The translations under genes were made by a program, and so were the position numbers. This document shows, piece by piece, positions 9,337 to 22,576 of a stretch of DNA of 64,000 nt. Within the stretch, counting starts at the first letter, position 1, and each line of letters starts with the position of its first letter. The notes under the pieces are model-generated. The model had not been told where the DNA came from. It saw nothing but the letters and a program-made list of their open reading frames with translations, and did not search any database. This DNA comes from Nitratireductor thuwali (GTDB taxonomy: Bacteria; Pseudomonadota; Alphaproteobacteria; Rhizobiales; Rhizobiaceae): assembly GCF_036621415.1 (NCBI RefSeq), contig NZ_CP030941.1, forward strand, positions 1,364,001 to 1,428,000, in the 5' to 3' direction.

Positions 9337-10361
9337 ATGTCGATTTTCGTGCTTGGAATTGATCTTGGCAAGAACGTGTGCAGCCTCGTCGGGCTGGATG
9401 AGGTGGGTGCTGTTGTTCTGCGCCGCCGACTTCGCCGTGACGGCCTTGAGGATTTCGTCGGCAGGTTGCCGCCGTGCATTGTGGCGATGGAAGCGTGCTG
9501 CGGTGCGCATCACCTTGGCCGGGTGCTTGGCGCGATGGGCCACGCGATCCGGCTGATGTCGCCGGAATATGTGCGGCCCTATGTGAAAGCGAACAAGAAT
9601 GACGATCGAGATGCCGAGGCGATCGCGGAAGCGGCGACGCGGCCGACGATGCGCTTTGTCCCGGTCAAGAGCGAGGCGCAGTCGGATATCCAGGCCCTGC
9701 ATCGGGCACGCTCGCGATTGGTGTCGGAGCGCACGGCGCTGATCAACCATCTGCGCGCACTGTTGCTGGAGCGGGGGTCGTAGCATCGAAGGGAAGGAAG
9801 CAATTGGAAGCCCAGCTGGCGGTATTTGCGGACGAGGACGATCCCCGATTATCGCCGCGTATGCGCCTGCTGGTCGAAGACCTGCGTGCCGAATGGCGCA
9901 GCCTTGATGAGCGGATTGCCGCCTTCGACGCAGAGTTCGTGGCAATGGCGCGCGAGGACGAAGCAGCCCGTCGGCTTGCGACGATCCCAGGGGTTGGCGT
10001 CATCAACGCCACCGCACTTGTTGCTGCGGTCGGCGACGCCCGGAGCTTTGGGCGCGGCCGCGACCTTGCCGCCTGGCTGGGCCTGACACCGCGGCAGGCG
10101 ACCACCGGTGGTAAGCCGAGGCTGCTCGGCATATCCAAACGCGGCAACCGATATTTGCGAGCGAACCTGATCCATGGCGCGCGTGCGGTGCTCCCGCGCA
10201 TCATGACCCAGGACACCCCGCTCGGCCGATGGGTGCGCAACTTATCGGAGCGAACGCACAAGAATGTTGTCGTGGTGGCGCTGGCGGCCAAGCTGGCGCG
10301 CATCGCCTGGGCGGTGCTACGAAAGGAGCACGGCTTCGATCCGGCGATCGCGGCGGCATAG
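9337..10361 (+). pseudogene. IS110/IS1111 transposase with a frameshift
   Basis: DEDD recombinase-type transposase. The first part (9337-9783, 148 residues) has the RuvC-like acidic residues (LGIDLGKNVC, AMEACCG, KNDDRDAEAIAEA). The second part, readable from about 9774 to 10361, has the Transposase_20 region (TIPGVGVINATALVAAVG, RDLAAWLGLTPRQATTGGK). The frames join by a -1 shift in a run of five G at 9773-9777: frame one stops at 9781-9783, while the other continues as GVVASKGRK. A single-base loss in the run or a sequencing error is the simplest explanation; programmed frameshifting is not usual in IS110. Confidence 0.85.
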
Positions 10362-10597
10362 GGGAGTTAAGGTCTTCGGCCACAGAGCTGGAGCCGCAAC
10401 TATCTGCGAGTGGTTGGAAGAAGATGGCCTGACAGTCGAACGGCAGTCTGGAAACCTGGACCATTGAACGGTCGGTCGAGACCGGTGTGATTATGAGGAC
10501 CGGGCTGCGCGGATCTCCATCTTGGCCGGGGCATGACCCCGAGACCGGATACGTTGACGCAGACTGAACAGCGCAATCTTCAAACACCCTTGCAGAC
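10362..10597 (+). ncRNA. Non-coding 3' part of IS1111 copy 1, possible guide-RNA (seekRNA) region
   Basis: About 235 nt between the transposase stop and the right inverted repeat with no credible ORF. In the IS1111 group, the long 3' non-coding end encodes the target-choosing seekRNA/bridge RNA. The sequence shows potential hairpins (for example GGGGCATGACCCC at 10528-10540). Function is inferred from element architecture only. Confidence 0.4.
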
Positions 10598-10647
10598 GGG
10601 GCGGGCCATACGTTCAAGATGCTGGCTGGAGTGGAGGCCAGCATCGG

Positions 10648-11335
10648 ATGACGCGACCTCTTTCGAATGATTTGCGTGAACGTGTTGTCAGGGCGGTCGA
10701 GGCCGGCGAGAGCTGCCGGTCGGTGGCGGCTCGTTTCGGCGTTGCCGTCTCGTCGGCGGTGAAGTGGTCTCAGCGCTACCGTGCGAGCGGGTCTGTGGCG
10801 CCGGGCAAGATGGGCGGGCACCGCAAGCGCGTGTTGGAGCCGCACCGTGCCTTCATCGCCGAGCGGATCAGCCAGACGCCGCATCTGTCGCTGCACAAGC
10901 TGAAGGAAGAGCTGGCGGCGCGCGGCGTGAAGGTGTCGCACGATACGGTGTGGCGCTTCCTGCGCCGCGAGGGGCTTCGGTTTAAAAAAAACACTGTTCG
11001 CCCTTGAGCAGGCCCGTGCCGATATTGCCCGCCGGCGGCAACGCTGGCGTTCTTGGCAGTCCGGTCTCGATCCGACACGGCTGGTGTTCATCGACGAGAC
11101 CTGGATCAAGACCAACATGGCGCCGCTGCGGGGCTGGGGGCCGAGAGGCAAGCGCCTGCGCGGCTTTGCCCCGCACGGCCACTGGCGCACGCTGACCTTC
11201 CTCGGCGCTTTGCGCCACGACCGGCTGACGGCGCCTTGCGTCTTCGACGGACCGATCAACGGCCCGTGCTTCCGCGCCTATGTCGAGCAGCAGCTCGTGC
11301 CGGTGCTCAAACCGGGCGACATCGTCGTCATGGAC
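10648..11335 (+). pseudogene. IS630 transposase, 5' part (orfA/orfB, truncated by IS insertion)
   Basis: orfA (10648-11007, 119 residues) carries the helix-turn-helix (SCRSVAARFGVAVSSAVKW) and a second winged helix. At TTTAAAAAAAAC (eight A, 10984-10991) the frame must shift by +1 (equivalent to losing one A) to continue as TLFALEQARADIARRR. The catalytic part then reads LVFIDETWIKTNMAPLRGW with the first DDE aspartate and stops at GDIVVMD, where the next IS is inserted after 11335. Many IS630 transposases are expressed by slippage on such A runs. The rest of the gene is at 12709-12969. Confidence 0.85.
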
Positions 11336-11351
11336 ATGTGTGGACGCCCCC

Positions 11352-11607
11352 GTTGGTGCAAGAAGAATCTTTTCGAAGAGCGCGGAGCGTGGTCAGGTGC
11401 TGACATGTGTCCGGCCTCTGATGCGGCGTTCTACATGCCGCGGGCCCGTATGGGAGTTCGCGGAGCGGGTCCAATTCAATCTCGCGTGCTCAAGGCACGT
11501 ATCCATGATCTGGTTTTCCCGATCCCGTCTCGTTGACCGTTGCGCCATACTCTCCGTTCGACCTTCTCACACCATGGCAGCCCGCTCGAGGAGCGGTATA
11601 GAGCGGA
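11352..11607 (-). ncRNA. Non-coding 3' part of IS1111 copy 2, possible guide-RNA (seekRNA) region
   Basis: About 255 nt between the transposase stop (11608, minus strand) and the inverted repeat, without a supported ORF. By position it corresponds to the seekRNA-coding end of IS1111 elements. The actual target flank (ATGGAC/AATCTCGGC of the IS630) is known here, so guide pairing could be tested. Inference from architecture only. Confidence 0.4.
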
Positions 11608-12633
11608 CTATCCTGCTATGGCCGGCGTTCGATAGGTTCCGCCTCTGGCCATCAATGCCCACACGATGCGCGCCGTCTTGTTGGCCAAGGCGACGATGAC
11701 CAGCATGGGTGGCTTGCGCTCAAGCATCCGCGAAAGCCACGGATCCCCGGTCGATCCCTTCCGCATGGCCCAGCGCACGGCGGCGCTGGCCCCAATGATC
11801 AGCAGCCGTCGCAGGGTTCGCTCGCCCATTCGAGACGTCTCGCCGAGCTTCTGCTTGCCGCCCGAAGAACGTTGCAGCGGCGTTAGTCCGAGCCATGCCG
11901 CGAAGTCCCGGCCTCTCTTGAAGGTCTGAGCGGACGGGGCCAACGCGGCAAGCGCCGTCGCGGTGACCGGTCCTATACCGGGAATGGTCATCAAGCGCCT
12001 GGCTTCCGCATCCTCTCTGGCGCGCCGAGCGACCTCTCGGTCGAGCTCGGCCACTCTCGTATCCAGCGCCCGCAACTGCTCAACGAGTAGAGACAGGATC
12101 GGGCGGGCGGCTTCGGGGATGGCGGAACCCTTATCCTCAATCGTCGCGATGAGCTTGGCCACGTGGAAGAGGCCTTGCGCAGCCACAAGTCCAAATTCCG
12201 CAAGATGGCCGCGTATTGCATTGATCGTCTGGGTCCGCTGGCGAACGACAAGATCGCGGACGCGGAACACCATTGCCGCAGCCTGCTGCTCTTCGCTCTT
12301 CACCGCCACGAACCGCATGGTCGGCCGTTGCGCAGCTTCACAGATTGCTTCGGCGTCAGCCGCATCGTTCTTCTGACGCTTCACAAATGGCTTGACGTAT
12401 CCCGGAGCGATCAGCCGGACTTCGTGCCCGAGCTTCGCGATCTCCCGCGCCCAGTAATGGCTGCCGGCGCACGCTTCCATGGCAACCGTGCAGGCCGGCT
12501 GATCGACAAGAAAGCGAAGTACCTGATCGCGGCGAAGCTTCTTCCGGAACAGCACAGCTCCCGACCCATCTGCGCCGTGCGCCTGGAACACGTTCTTCGC
12601 CAGGTCCAATCCGATTGTGTTAACTTCCAACAT
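11608..12633 (-). CDS. IS110/IS1111-family transposase
   Basis: Intact DEDD transposase of 341 residues that, in this group, works with a non-coding guide RNA to recombine the element. The N-terminal RuvC-like domain shows IGLDLAKNVFQAHG, AMEACAGSHYWARE and KRQKNDAADAEAICEA with the four acidic residues. A coiled linker follows, then the Transposase_20 domain with MTIPGIGPVTATALAA, FAAWLGLTPLQRSSGGKQKLG and a GASAAV segment. GGAGGCG lies just upstream of the ATG at 12633. The only complete transposase gene in the nested cluster; potentially active. Confidence 0.92.
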   Translation of the reverse strand: MLEVNTIGLDLAKNVFQAHGADGSGAVLFRKKLRRDQVLRFLVDQPACTVAMEACAGSHYWAREIAKLGHEVRLIAPGYVKPFVKRQKNDAADAEAICEAAQRPTMRFVAVKSEEQQAAAMVFRVRDLVVRQRTQTINAIRGHLAEFGLVAAQGLFHVAKLIATIEDKGSAIPEAARPILSLLVEQLRALDTRVAELDREVARRAREDAEARRLMTIPGIGPVTATALAALAPSAQTFKRGRDFAAWLGLTPLQRSSGGKQKLGETSRMGERTLRRLLIIGASAAVRWAMRKGSTGDPWLSRMLERKPPMLVIVALANKTARIVWALMARGGTYRTPAIAG

Positions 12634-12708
12634 GGACGCCTCCGTTCAAGTGATGATCAACGACACCACTTTGGCACAGCGATGCCGTGAGGGGGCGTCC
12701 ACCCCATC

Positions 12709-12969
12709 AATCTCGGCTCGCACAAGTCGGCCGCCGTCCGGCAGATGATCAAAGCCGCCGGCGCAAGGCTCTGGTATCTGCCCCCATACTCGCCCGACCT
12801 CAATCCGATCGAGCAGGCCTTCGCCAAGATCAAGCACTGGATGCGCACGGCCCAAAAGCGAACCATCGAGGAGACATGGCGGCACATCGGCGGCCTCGTC
12901 TCCTCAATCCAGCCCAGCGAATGCAGCAACTACTTCCTCAATGCAGGATATGCTTCCGTCAAAACCTGA
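12709..12969 (+). pseudogene. IS630 transposase, 3' part
   Basis: Continuation of the interrupted IS630 transposase. It resumes as [18 protein letters not shown] and contains [20 protein letters not shown], the last conserved region with the third catalytic acidic residue (Glu of NPIE), ending [15 protein letters not shown]. The stop at 12967-12969 lies 7 bp before the right terminus of the element. Without the 1.37-kb insertion this would be in frame with the part ending at 11335. Confidence 0.88.
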
Positions 12970-12991
12970 AAGGCTCTAGCTGCACTGCCGC

Positions 12992-14455
12992 TCAGCGCGG
13001 CAGAACCGTCTCGCCCATCAGGAACTCGTCGATCGCCCGGGCGGCCTGGCGGCCCTCGCGGATGGCCCAGACCACCAGCGACTGGCCCCGCCGCACGTCG
13101 CCGGCCGCGAAGAAGCGGTCGATATTGGTGCGGTAGTCCTGGTCGTTGGCCACCACGTTCGTCGAGTTGCGGCGGTCGGTGGTGGTCTCCAGCTTGGAGT
13201 CCAGCTCTTTCAGCACGCTCTCCTCGTTGGGCCCGGCGAAGCCGATGGCGATAAAAGCAAGGTCCGCCTTGATGATGAATTCCGTGCCCGCTATTGGCTT
13301 GCGCTTCTCATCCACCTCACAGCACTTCACGCCGGTCAGTTCCCCGTCCTCGTCGCCGATGAATTCGAGCGTGGCGACCTGGAACTCCCGTTCCGCGCCC
13401 TCCGCCTGCGAGGAGGAGGTGCGCATCTTGGTCGCCCAGTAAGGCCACACGGTCAGCTTGTCTTCCTTTTCCGGTGGCTTGGGGCGAATGTCGAGCTGGG
13501 TCACGCGCACCGCGCCCTGGCGGAACGCCGTGCCCACGCAGTCCGAAGCCGTATCGCCGCCGCCCACCACGACGACGTGCTTGCCGCCGGCCAGAATCGG
13601 CTCCTCGGGCCAGGCGGCGGACTGGATGTCCTCCCCCCCAACCCGCTTGTTCTGCTGCACGAGGTAGGGCATGGCGTCATAGACGCCATGAAGTTCCACG
13701 CCCGGGATACCGGCAGGACGCGGCTTTTCCGAGCCGCCGCAGTAAAGCACCGCGTCGTATTCGGCCAGGAGTTCCTCGACCGGCTTGTCGACGCCGACAT
13801 TGACCCCGCAATGGAAGATCACACCTTCGCCCTGCATCTGCTCGATACGGCGGTCGATATAGTGCTTCTCGATCTTGAAATCGGGAATGCCGAACCGCAT
13901 GAGGCCGCCGGGCCGGCTCTCCCGCTCATAGACGTGCACCTCGTGGCCGGCGCGGCCAAGCTGCTGGGCGGCCGCCATCCCGGCCGGCCCCGAGCCGATG
14001 ACGGCCACGCGCTTTCCGGTTTTCCTGTCGGCCGGCTGCGGGCGCACATAGCCCAGTTCATAGGCCTTGTCGGCGATCGCCTGCTCGATGGTCTTGATGG
14101 CGACGGGGATATCCTCGAGGTTCAGCGTGCACGCCTCTTCGCATGGTGCGGGGCAGATGCGGCCCGTCCACTCGGGGAAGTTGTTGGTCGAGTGCAGATT
14201 GCGGATCGCCGTCTCCCAGTCTCCCTGATAGACGAGATCGTTCCAGTCCGGGATCTGGTTGTGCACCGGACAGCCCGTCGGCCCGTGGCAATACGGGATC
14301 CCGCAATCCATGCAGCGCGCAGCCTGTTTCTCGACTTCCTTGTCCGACATGGGCAGCGTGAATTCGCGGAAATGGCGAATGCGATCGGAGGCCGGCTGAT
14401 ACTTGTGCACCTGCCGGTCGATTTCGAGAAACCCTGTAACCTTGCCCATACTCAT
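12992..14455 (-). CDS. gltD: Glutamate synthase (NADPH) small subunit
   Basis: FAD/NADPH-binding beta subunit that passes electrons to GltB for glutamate formation from glutamine and 2-oxoglutarate. 487 residues; MGKVTGF from the third codon is an equally good start. Fe-S cysteines are in [21 protein letters not shown] (residues about 47-67; quoted core CMDCGIPYC) and CPAPCEEAC near 103. Rossmann motifs are [16 protein letters not shown] (about 150) and [14 protein letters not shown] (about 290), ending in a third [16 protein letters not shown]. It follows gltB and a small membrane ORF on the same strand. The IS630 lies just downstream. Confidence 0.97.
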   Translation of the reverse strand: MSMGKVTGFLEIDRQVHKYQPASDRIRHFREFTLPMSDKEVEKQAARCMDCGIPYCHGPTGCPVHNQIPDWNDLVYQGDWETAIRNLHSTNNFPEWTGRICPAPCEEACTLNLEDIPVAIKTIEQAIADKAYELGYVRPQPADRKTGKRVAVIGSGPAGMAAAQQLGRAGHEVHVYERESRPGGLMRFGIPDFKIEKHYIDRRIEQMQGEGVIFHCGVNVGVDKPVEELLAEYDAVLYCGGSEKPRPAGIPGVELHGVYDAMPYLVQQNKRVGGEDIQSAAWPEEPILAGGKHVVVVGGGDTASDCVGTAFRQGAVRVTQLDIRPKPPEKEDKLTVWPYWATKMRTSSSQAEGAEREFQVATLEFIGDEDGELTGVKCCEVDEKRKPIAGTEFIIKADLAFIAIGFAGPNEESVLKELDSKLETTTDRRNSTNVVANDQDYRTNIDRFFAAGDVRRGQSLVVWAIREGRQAARAIDEFLMGETVLPR

Positions 14456-14507
14456 CCCTTGTTCCTGACGGCCCGATCAGGCCCGCAACCAGTTTTCAAT
14501 CTTCAAT

Positions 14508-14520
14508 CCCGGGAGCCGGG
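14508..14520 (-). promoter_or_regulatory. Small GC hairpin upstream of gltD, matching one upstream of gltB
   Basis: CCCGG-GAG-CCGGG forms a 5-bp hairpin about 55 nt before the gltD start. The same core with one more pair, CCCCGG-GAG-CCGGGG, is at 19487-19501, just upstream of gltB. On the minus strand it lies in the leader of each cistron. The shared sequence may be regulatory or chance in GC-rich DNA. Confidence 0.3.
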
Positions 14521-14552
14521 AGAATTCCTCGCCGCATCGTTCCGGGCACCCG

Positions 14553-14716
14553 TCACACCGGTGGCCACGACGGCCCCAAGTACCAGTAGGCAAACCCGAT
14601 GACCGCACCCAATACGACGATTTCTGCTCCTGCCCTGCCAGCCATCAGATAGACTGCCATTGGAATCGCTACGGCGACCAGAAGCGACACCAGGGCGTGA
14701 ACGAGCCTTAGCGCGC

Positions 14717-14720
<4 letters not shown>
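14553..14720 (-). CDS. Small membrane protein coupled to gltB
   Basis: Unrecognised 55-residue ORF starting GTG at 14720, which overlaps the gltB stop as GTGA, suggesting translational coupling. The product has two hydrophobic segments ([21 protein letters not shown] and [18 protein letters not shown]; the second begins near residue 32), so it is probably a two-pass inner-membrane hairpin with the short basic loop AGRAGA. No known motif. It sits between gltB and gltD, where other gltBD operons have no gene or small variable ORFs. Real but unproven; the GC-rich frame bias alone cannot decide. Confidence 0.5.
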
Positions 14721-19465
<4,745 letters not shown>

Positions 19466-19480
19466 CGCTACTTCCTCCAC

Positions 19481-19986
19481 GTCTGGCCCCGGGAGCCGGG
19501 GCGTCGATCACTTGCGGGCGGGCCTCGTCATTGACGGCGCATCCCGATTTTTCAGCTCGGCGCATCGTTCGAAAGGCCGGAAGCGCTAGGATTTGTGCAC
19601 AGGCCCGACCTGATCAGACCCTAGCCGTCTCCCCGGCATACGCTTCTTCCAGTGGGCGCTCGGCGCCGATCCGCCGCCTCCCGCCGCATTCGCACAAGCC
19701 GGCTCGCCCGAGCCGCCATTATAACGAATACGGGCGTCAGTTACGCGAATAAATAAGACAGCACTACTGTCCTATTTACTGACATGCCAGAAAATCACAG
19801 ATCGCACAAGACGAAAACGCAAAAAATGCACCTCGTCGGAGCAACAAAGTTGCGGGATATCCGCCGAAGCCGCAATTTCAGGCAGAGAAGCGGTCTTCCA
19901 CAGCCGTCGCCCGGCGTTGCGACAACACTTGCGTCCACCGCGGTCGGCTGTCAGTTTGCTGTCGCATCCATAGGAGCCTGGCAGGT
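19481..19986. promoter_or_regulatory. 506-bp divergent intergenic region between gltB and threonine aldolase
   Basis: No supported gene. It contains the CCCCGG-GAG-CCGGGG hairpin at 19487-19501 close to gltB and an interrupted palindrome at 19751-19777 (AAATA-A-GACAG, 5-nt loop, CTGTC-C-TATTT) in the most AT-rich part, a possible operator for either gene. Promoter boxes could not be assigned with confidence. Confidence 0.35.
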
Positions 19987-21069
19987 ATGAATTTCGCCTC
20001 TGACAACTGGGCCGGGGCCCATCCGGCAATCAGCGAAGCCCTTCATCGTCATGCCAGCGGCTTTGCGCCCGCATATGGAACGAGCGAGCTCGACCGCAAG
20101 GTGGAGAAGCGGTTCTGCGAAATTTTCGAACGCGAGGTCGCGGTCTTTTTCGTCGCCACCGGCACCGCCGCAAATGCGCTTTCGCTTGCCGCCCTTAACC
20201 GGCCGGGCGGCGTAGCCTTCTGCCATAGTCAGGCGCACGCCCGCGAGGACGAGGGCGGCGCGCCCGAATACCTGACCGGCGGCGCTCGCCTTTGCGGCGT
20301 TTCCGGCGCCAGCGGCCGGATGGATCATCAAGCCCTTGAAGAAGCGATCGGTCGCTTCCCTCCCGAGTTCGTCCATGCCGGCCAGCCCATGGCGGTTTCC
20401 CTGACGCAGGCGACGGAAGTCGGCACCGTCTACGGCCTGTCCGATCTCGAGGCCATCAGCGGCATCTGCCGCCGCCATGGCCTTCCCTTGCATATGGACG
20501 GAGCCCGCTTTGCAAATGCGCTCGTGACGCTGGATACCACGCCTGCGGAGATGACCTGGAAGCGCGGCATCGACATTCTTTCCTTCGGCGGCACGAAGAA
20601 TGGCTGCTGGTGTGCGGAGGCCATTGTCGTGATGGACCCGGAGAAGGCACGGGATCTTCCCTTCATTCGCAAGCGGGCGGCGCATCTCTTCTCCAAGAGC
20701 CGGTTTGTTGCCGCCCAGTTCGATGCCTATTTCGAGGACGATCTGTGGCTTCGCAATGCGTCACATGCCAACGCGATGGCACAGCGCCTCGCCGGCATCC
20801 TGGAGACGTCGCCCGCTGCGCGCCTTGCCTGGCGCCCGGCCGCAAACGAGGTCTTTGCCATTCTTTCTTCGAAGGCGGCAGCGCATCTTGAGGAAAATGG
20901 CGCCCGGTTCCATTCCTGGTCCGCTCCCGACGACGCTGCCGACAAGCCAAGCCCTGGGGAGGTGCTCTGCCGGTTCGTCGCATCCTATGCCACCACGGTT
21001 GAGGAAATCCGGCAATTCGAAACGCTCATCGGATCCATTCGCACCCCGTCCGGAAGAGTTCACGCATGA
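19987..21069 (+). CDS. ltaE: Low-specificity L-threonine aldolase
   Basis: PLP enzyme of the beta-eliminating lyase family that splits threonine/allo-threonine to glycine and acetaldehyde. The 360 residues start MNFASDNWAGAHPAI and include the family pattern YGTSELDRKVEKRFCEIFE, a cofactor Asp/His region HMDGARFANALV, and the PLP-binding Lys in SFGGTKNG near residue 205. Length is normal. Related beta-hydroxy-aspartate or phenylserine aldolases cannot be excluded by sequence. Divergent from gltB; the bufferin operon follows on the same strand after 107 nt. Confidence 0.92.
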   Translation: MNFASDNWAGAHPAISEALHRHASGFAPAYGTSELDRKVEKRFCEIFEREVAVFFVATGTAANALSLAALNRPGGVAFCHSQAHAREDEGGAPEYLTGGARLCGVSGASGRMDHQALEEAIGRFPPEFVHAGQPMAVSLTQATEVGTVYGLSDLEAISGICRRHGLPLHMDGARFANALVTLDTTPAEMTWKRGIDILSFGGTKNGCWCAEAIVVMDPEKARDLPFIRKRAAHLFSKSRFVAAQFDAYFEDDLWLRNASHANAMAQRLAGILETSPAARLAWRPAANEVFAILSSKAAAHLEENGARFHSWSAPDDAADKPSPGEVLCRFVASYATTVEEIRQFETLIGSIRTPSGRVHA

Positions 21070-21176
21070 GTGAACAAATATTCGCATTCGATTGATTTCC
21101 AAGTGAACAGCGCCTCTGGAAAGATTATCGAGCCGGTCAACCTCCGGCTTCGATTTAACCTCGAGAGGAGAAATGC

Positions 21177-21500
21177 ATGTCCACAAAGAACATAGTAGGC
21201 GCGGCCTATCTGGCCAGCGTCGTTACCGCCGCTCTTGCTTCAGGTGCCGCCGCGGCCCCGCTGAGCGAGGCGGAAGTCAAGGCCGCGATGGATGCAGGCA
21301 AGGAGAAATGCTACGGCGTCGCCCTGGCCGGTCAGAATGACTGCGCCGCCGGTCCCGGCACCACCTGCGCCGGCACATCCAAGGTCGACTACCAGGGCAA
21401 CGCCTGGAAGTTCGTCGACGGCGGCACCTGCACCACCGTGGAGTTGCCCGGCGACCGTATGGGCTCGCCCGATCCGCTCGACCGGGACATCCCGTCGTAA
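21177..21500 (+). CDS. bufA1: BufA1-type bufferin precursor (DUF2282)
   Basis: Precursor of a copper-buffering RiPP (bufferin) exported to the periplasm. 107 residues: a Sec-type signal peptide (residues 1-27, ending GAAAAP) instead of a classic leader, then a core with four Cys at 45, 56, 64 and 85 in the family contexts [31 protein letters not shown] and GGTC. In characterised bufferins, the MNIO enzyme converts Cys to thiooxazole groups that bind Cu(I). GAGAGGAG lies just upstream of the ATG. It heads bufA1-bufB-bufC-doxX but is separated from bufB by a 152-nt gap with a strong hairpin. Confidence 0.92.
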   Translation: MSTKNIVGAAYLASVVTAALASGAAAAPLSEAEVKAAMDAGKEKCYGVALAGQNDCAAGPGTTCAGTSKVDYQGNAWKFVDGGTCTTVELPGDRMGSPDPLDRDIPS

Positions 21501-21520
21501 GGCGACCTGCCTGAAATGTG

Positions 21521-21582
21521 CCGGGAATGGCGGGAGCTGCCGTAGAACGTCACGGCAAAAAATCGAGCGTTGCCATTCCCGG
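21521..21582 (+). promoter_or_regulatory. Intercistronic hairpin between bufA1 and bufB
   Basis: A perfect 11-bp stem CCGGGAATGGC (21521-21531) with GCCATTCCCGG (21572-21582) encloses a second hairpin GCCGT-N8-ACGGC. There is no T run after it, so a full intrinsic terminator is unlikely. It probably acts as an RNA stabiliser, processing site or partial attenuator that keeps precursor mRNA in excess of maturation-enzyme mRNA. Confidence 0.65.
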
Positions 21583-21652
21583 TGTACATCTCGGCGCGAT
21601 GAAATGAGCTTGGCCCGCCTCGGCTCCCGCGTCCGAATGTCAGGAGAGGAAA

Positions 21653-22576
21653 ATGGTACGCGAGCTTTCGGAACCTTCCGCATCCTACGACCGCTTTTCG
21701 GCTTTCAACCCTGCCGGACGCGCCGGCGCCAGCTTTAAGCCGCAGCATTTCGAAGCCATCGCCGCCGAGCCGGCCTCCATCGGCTTTCTTGAAGTGCATG
21801 CGGAAAATTACATGGGCGCGGGCGGTCCGCCGCACGCCGCGCTCACGAAAATCCGCCAGATGCTGCCCGTGTCGCTGCACGGCGTATGCATGTCCATCGG
21901 CGGCTTGAACCCGCTGGACAGGGAGCATCTGGCGCGGTTCGCCGGCCTCGTTGAACGCTACGAGCCTTGCCTTGTATCGGAACACCTGGCCTGGTCGAGC
22001 CATGACGACGTCTTTTATAACGATCTCCTTCCCCTGCCCTATACCGATGAGACGCTGGCGCGCGTTTGCGCTCATATCGACCAGTTGCAGGAGGCAATCG
22101 GCCGGCCGATCCTTCTGGAAAACCCGTCCACTTACGTGCTTTTCAAGGAATCCACCTGGGGCGAGACCGGTTTCCTGCGCGAAATCGTCCGCCGCACGGG
22201 CTGCGGCCTGCTGCTCGATGTCAACAATGTCTTTGTCTCCGCCACCAATCACGGCTACAGCGCCACCGAATATCTGGCCGACTTCCCGCTCGAGCATGTC
22301 GGCGAGATCCATCTTGCCGGCCATGACCAGCAGGAAGACGACGAAGGCGCGACGCTGCTCATCGACAGCCACGACCGGCCGGTGGCCGATCCGGTGTGGA
22401 CCCTCTTTGAAACGGTGATCGCCGCCCAGGGCCCGATCACGACTCTCGTCGAATGGGATGCCGACGTCCCGGATTGGCCGGTGCTGAGGTCCGAGGCGGC
22501 CGCCGCCGAGGCGATCCTACGGCGGCACGGCCATGCCCGAACGACAGGAAAGCGCCATGCGGCCCAGCTCTCATAG
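21653..22576 (+). CDS. bufB: BufB, MNIO-family maturation enzyme (DUF692)
   Basis: Multinuclear non-heme iron-dependent oxidase of the TIM-barrel DUF692 family; in bufferin systems it modifies precursor cysteines. The 307 residues show family motifs: [11 protein letters not shown] (about 42), [13 protein letters not shown] (72), [20 protein letters not shown] (105), [16 protein letters not shown] (185) and [15 protein letters not shown] (223), which supply the His, Asp and Glu metal ligands. SD AGGAGAGGAAA precedes the ATG. Its 3' end overlaps bufC, indicating coupling. Confidence 0.93.
   Translation: MVRELSEPSASYDRFSAFNPAGRAGASFKPQHFEAIAAEPASIGFLEVHAENYMGAGGPPHAALTKIRQMLPVSLHGVCMSIGGLNPLDREHLARFAGLVERYEPCLVSEHLAWSSHDDVFYNDLLPLPYTDETLARVCAHIDQLQEAIGRPILLENPSTYVLFKESTWGETGFLREIVRRTGCGLLLDVNNVFVSATNHGYSATEYLADFPLEHVGEIHLAGHDQQEDDEGATLLIDSHDRPVADPVWTLFETVIAAQGPITTLVEWDADVPDWPVLRSEAAAAEAILRRHGHARTTGKRHAAQLS

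Larger units (their letters stand above)
9265..10612 (+). mobile_element. IS110 family, IS1111-group element, nested copy 1 (ends approximate)
   Basis: Perfect 12-bp subterminal inverted repeats ATGGCCCGCCCC (9270-9281) and GGGGCGGGCCAT (10598-10609) enclose a DEDD transposase. Subterminal repeats, a short 5' non-coding part (about 70 nt) and a long 3' non-coding part (about 250 nt) are the layout of the IS1111 group. It is inserted in the 5' untranslated part of the IS630 element. Outer ends cannot be fixed to the base because IS1111 elements make no target duplication; error about 5 bp. Confidence 0.8.
11336..12707 (-). mobile_element. IS110 family, IS1111-group element, nested copy 2 (ends within a few bp)
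   Basis: Perfect 11-bp subterminal inverted repeats TGGACGCCCCC (11341-11351) and GGGGGCGTCCA (12691-12701) lie 5-6 bp inside the ends. The element splits the IS630 reading frame exactly between ATGGAC (ending 11335) and AATCTCGGC (from 12709), which join to MDNLGSHK, the second catalytic Asp region of IS630. The transposase runs on the minus strand with about 75 nt of 5' and 270 nt of 3' non-coding DNA, again the IS1111 pattern. Different from copy 1 in sequence, so an independent insertion. Confidence 0.88.
9207..12976 (+). mobile_element. IS630-family insertion sequence, interrupted twice
   Basis: Terminal inverted repeats GAGCGGTTCAGGTT (9207-9220) and AACCTGAAAGGCTC (12963-12976) match at 12 of 14 positions and are flanked by TA at 9205-9206 and 12977-12978, the target duplication of the IS630/Tc1/mariner superfamily. 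Inside are IS630 transposase fragments. Two IS1111-type elements (about 9265-10612 and 11336-12707) are inserted in it; subtracting them leaves about 1.05 kb, the normal size of this IS. It sits between the convergent SGNH gene and gltD and disrupts no host gene. Confidence 0.85.

Noticed and set aside
19784..19990. 68-residue ORF upstream of threonine aldolase
   Set aside because: No ribosome-binding site, basic random-like composition, and it would overlap the threonine aldolase start.
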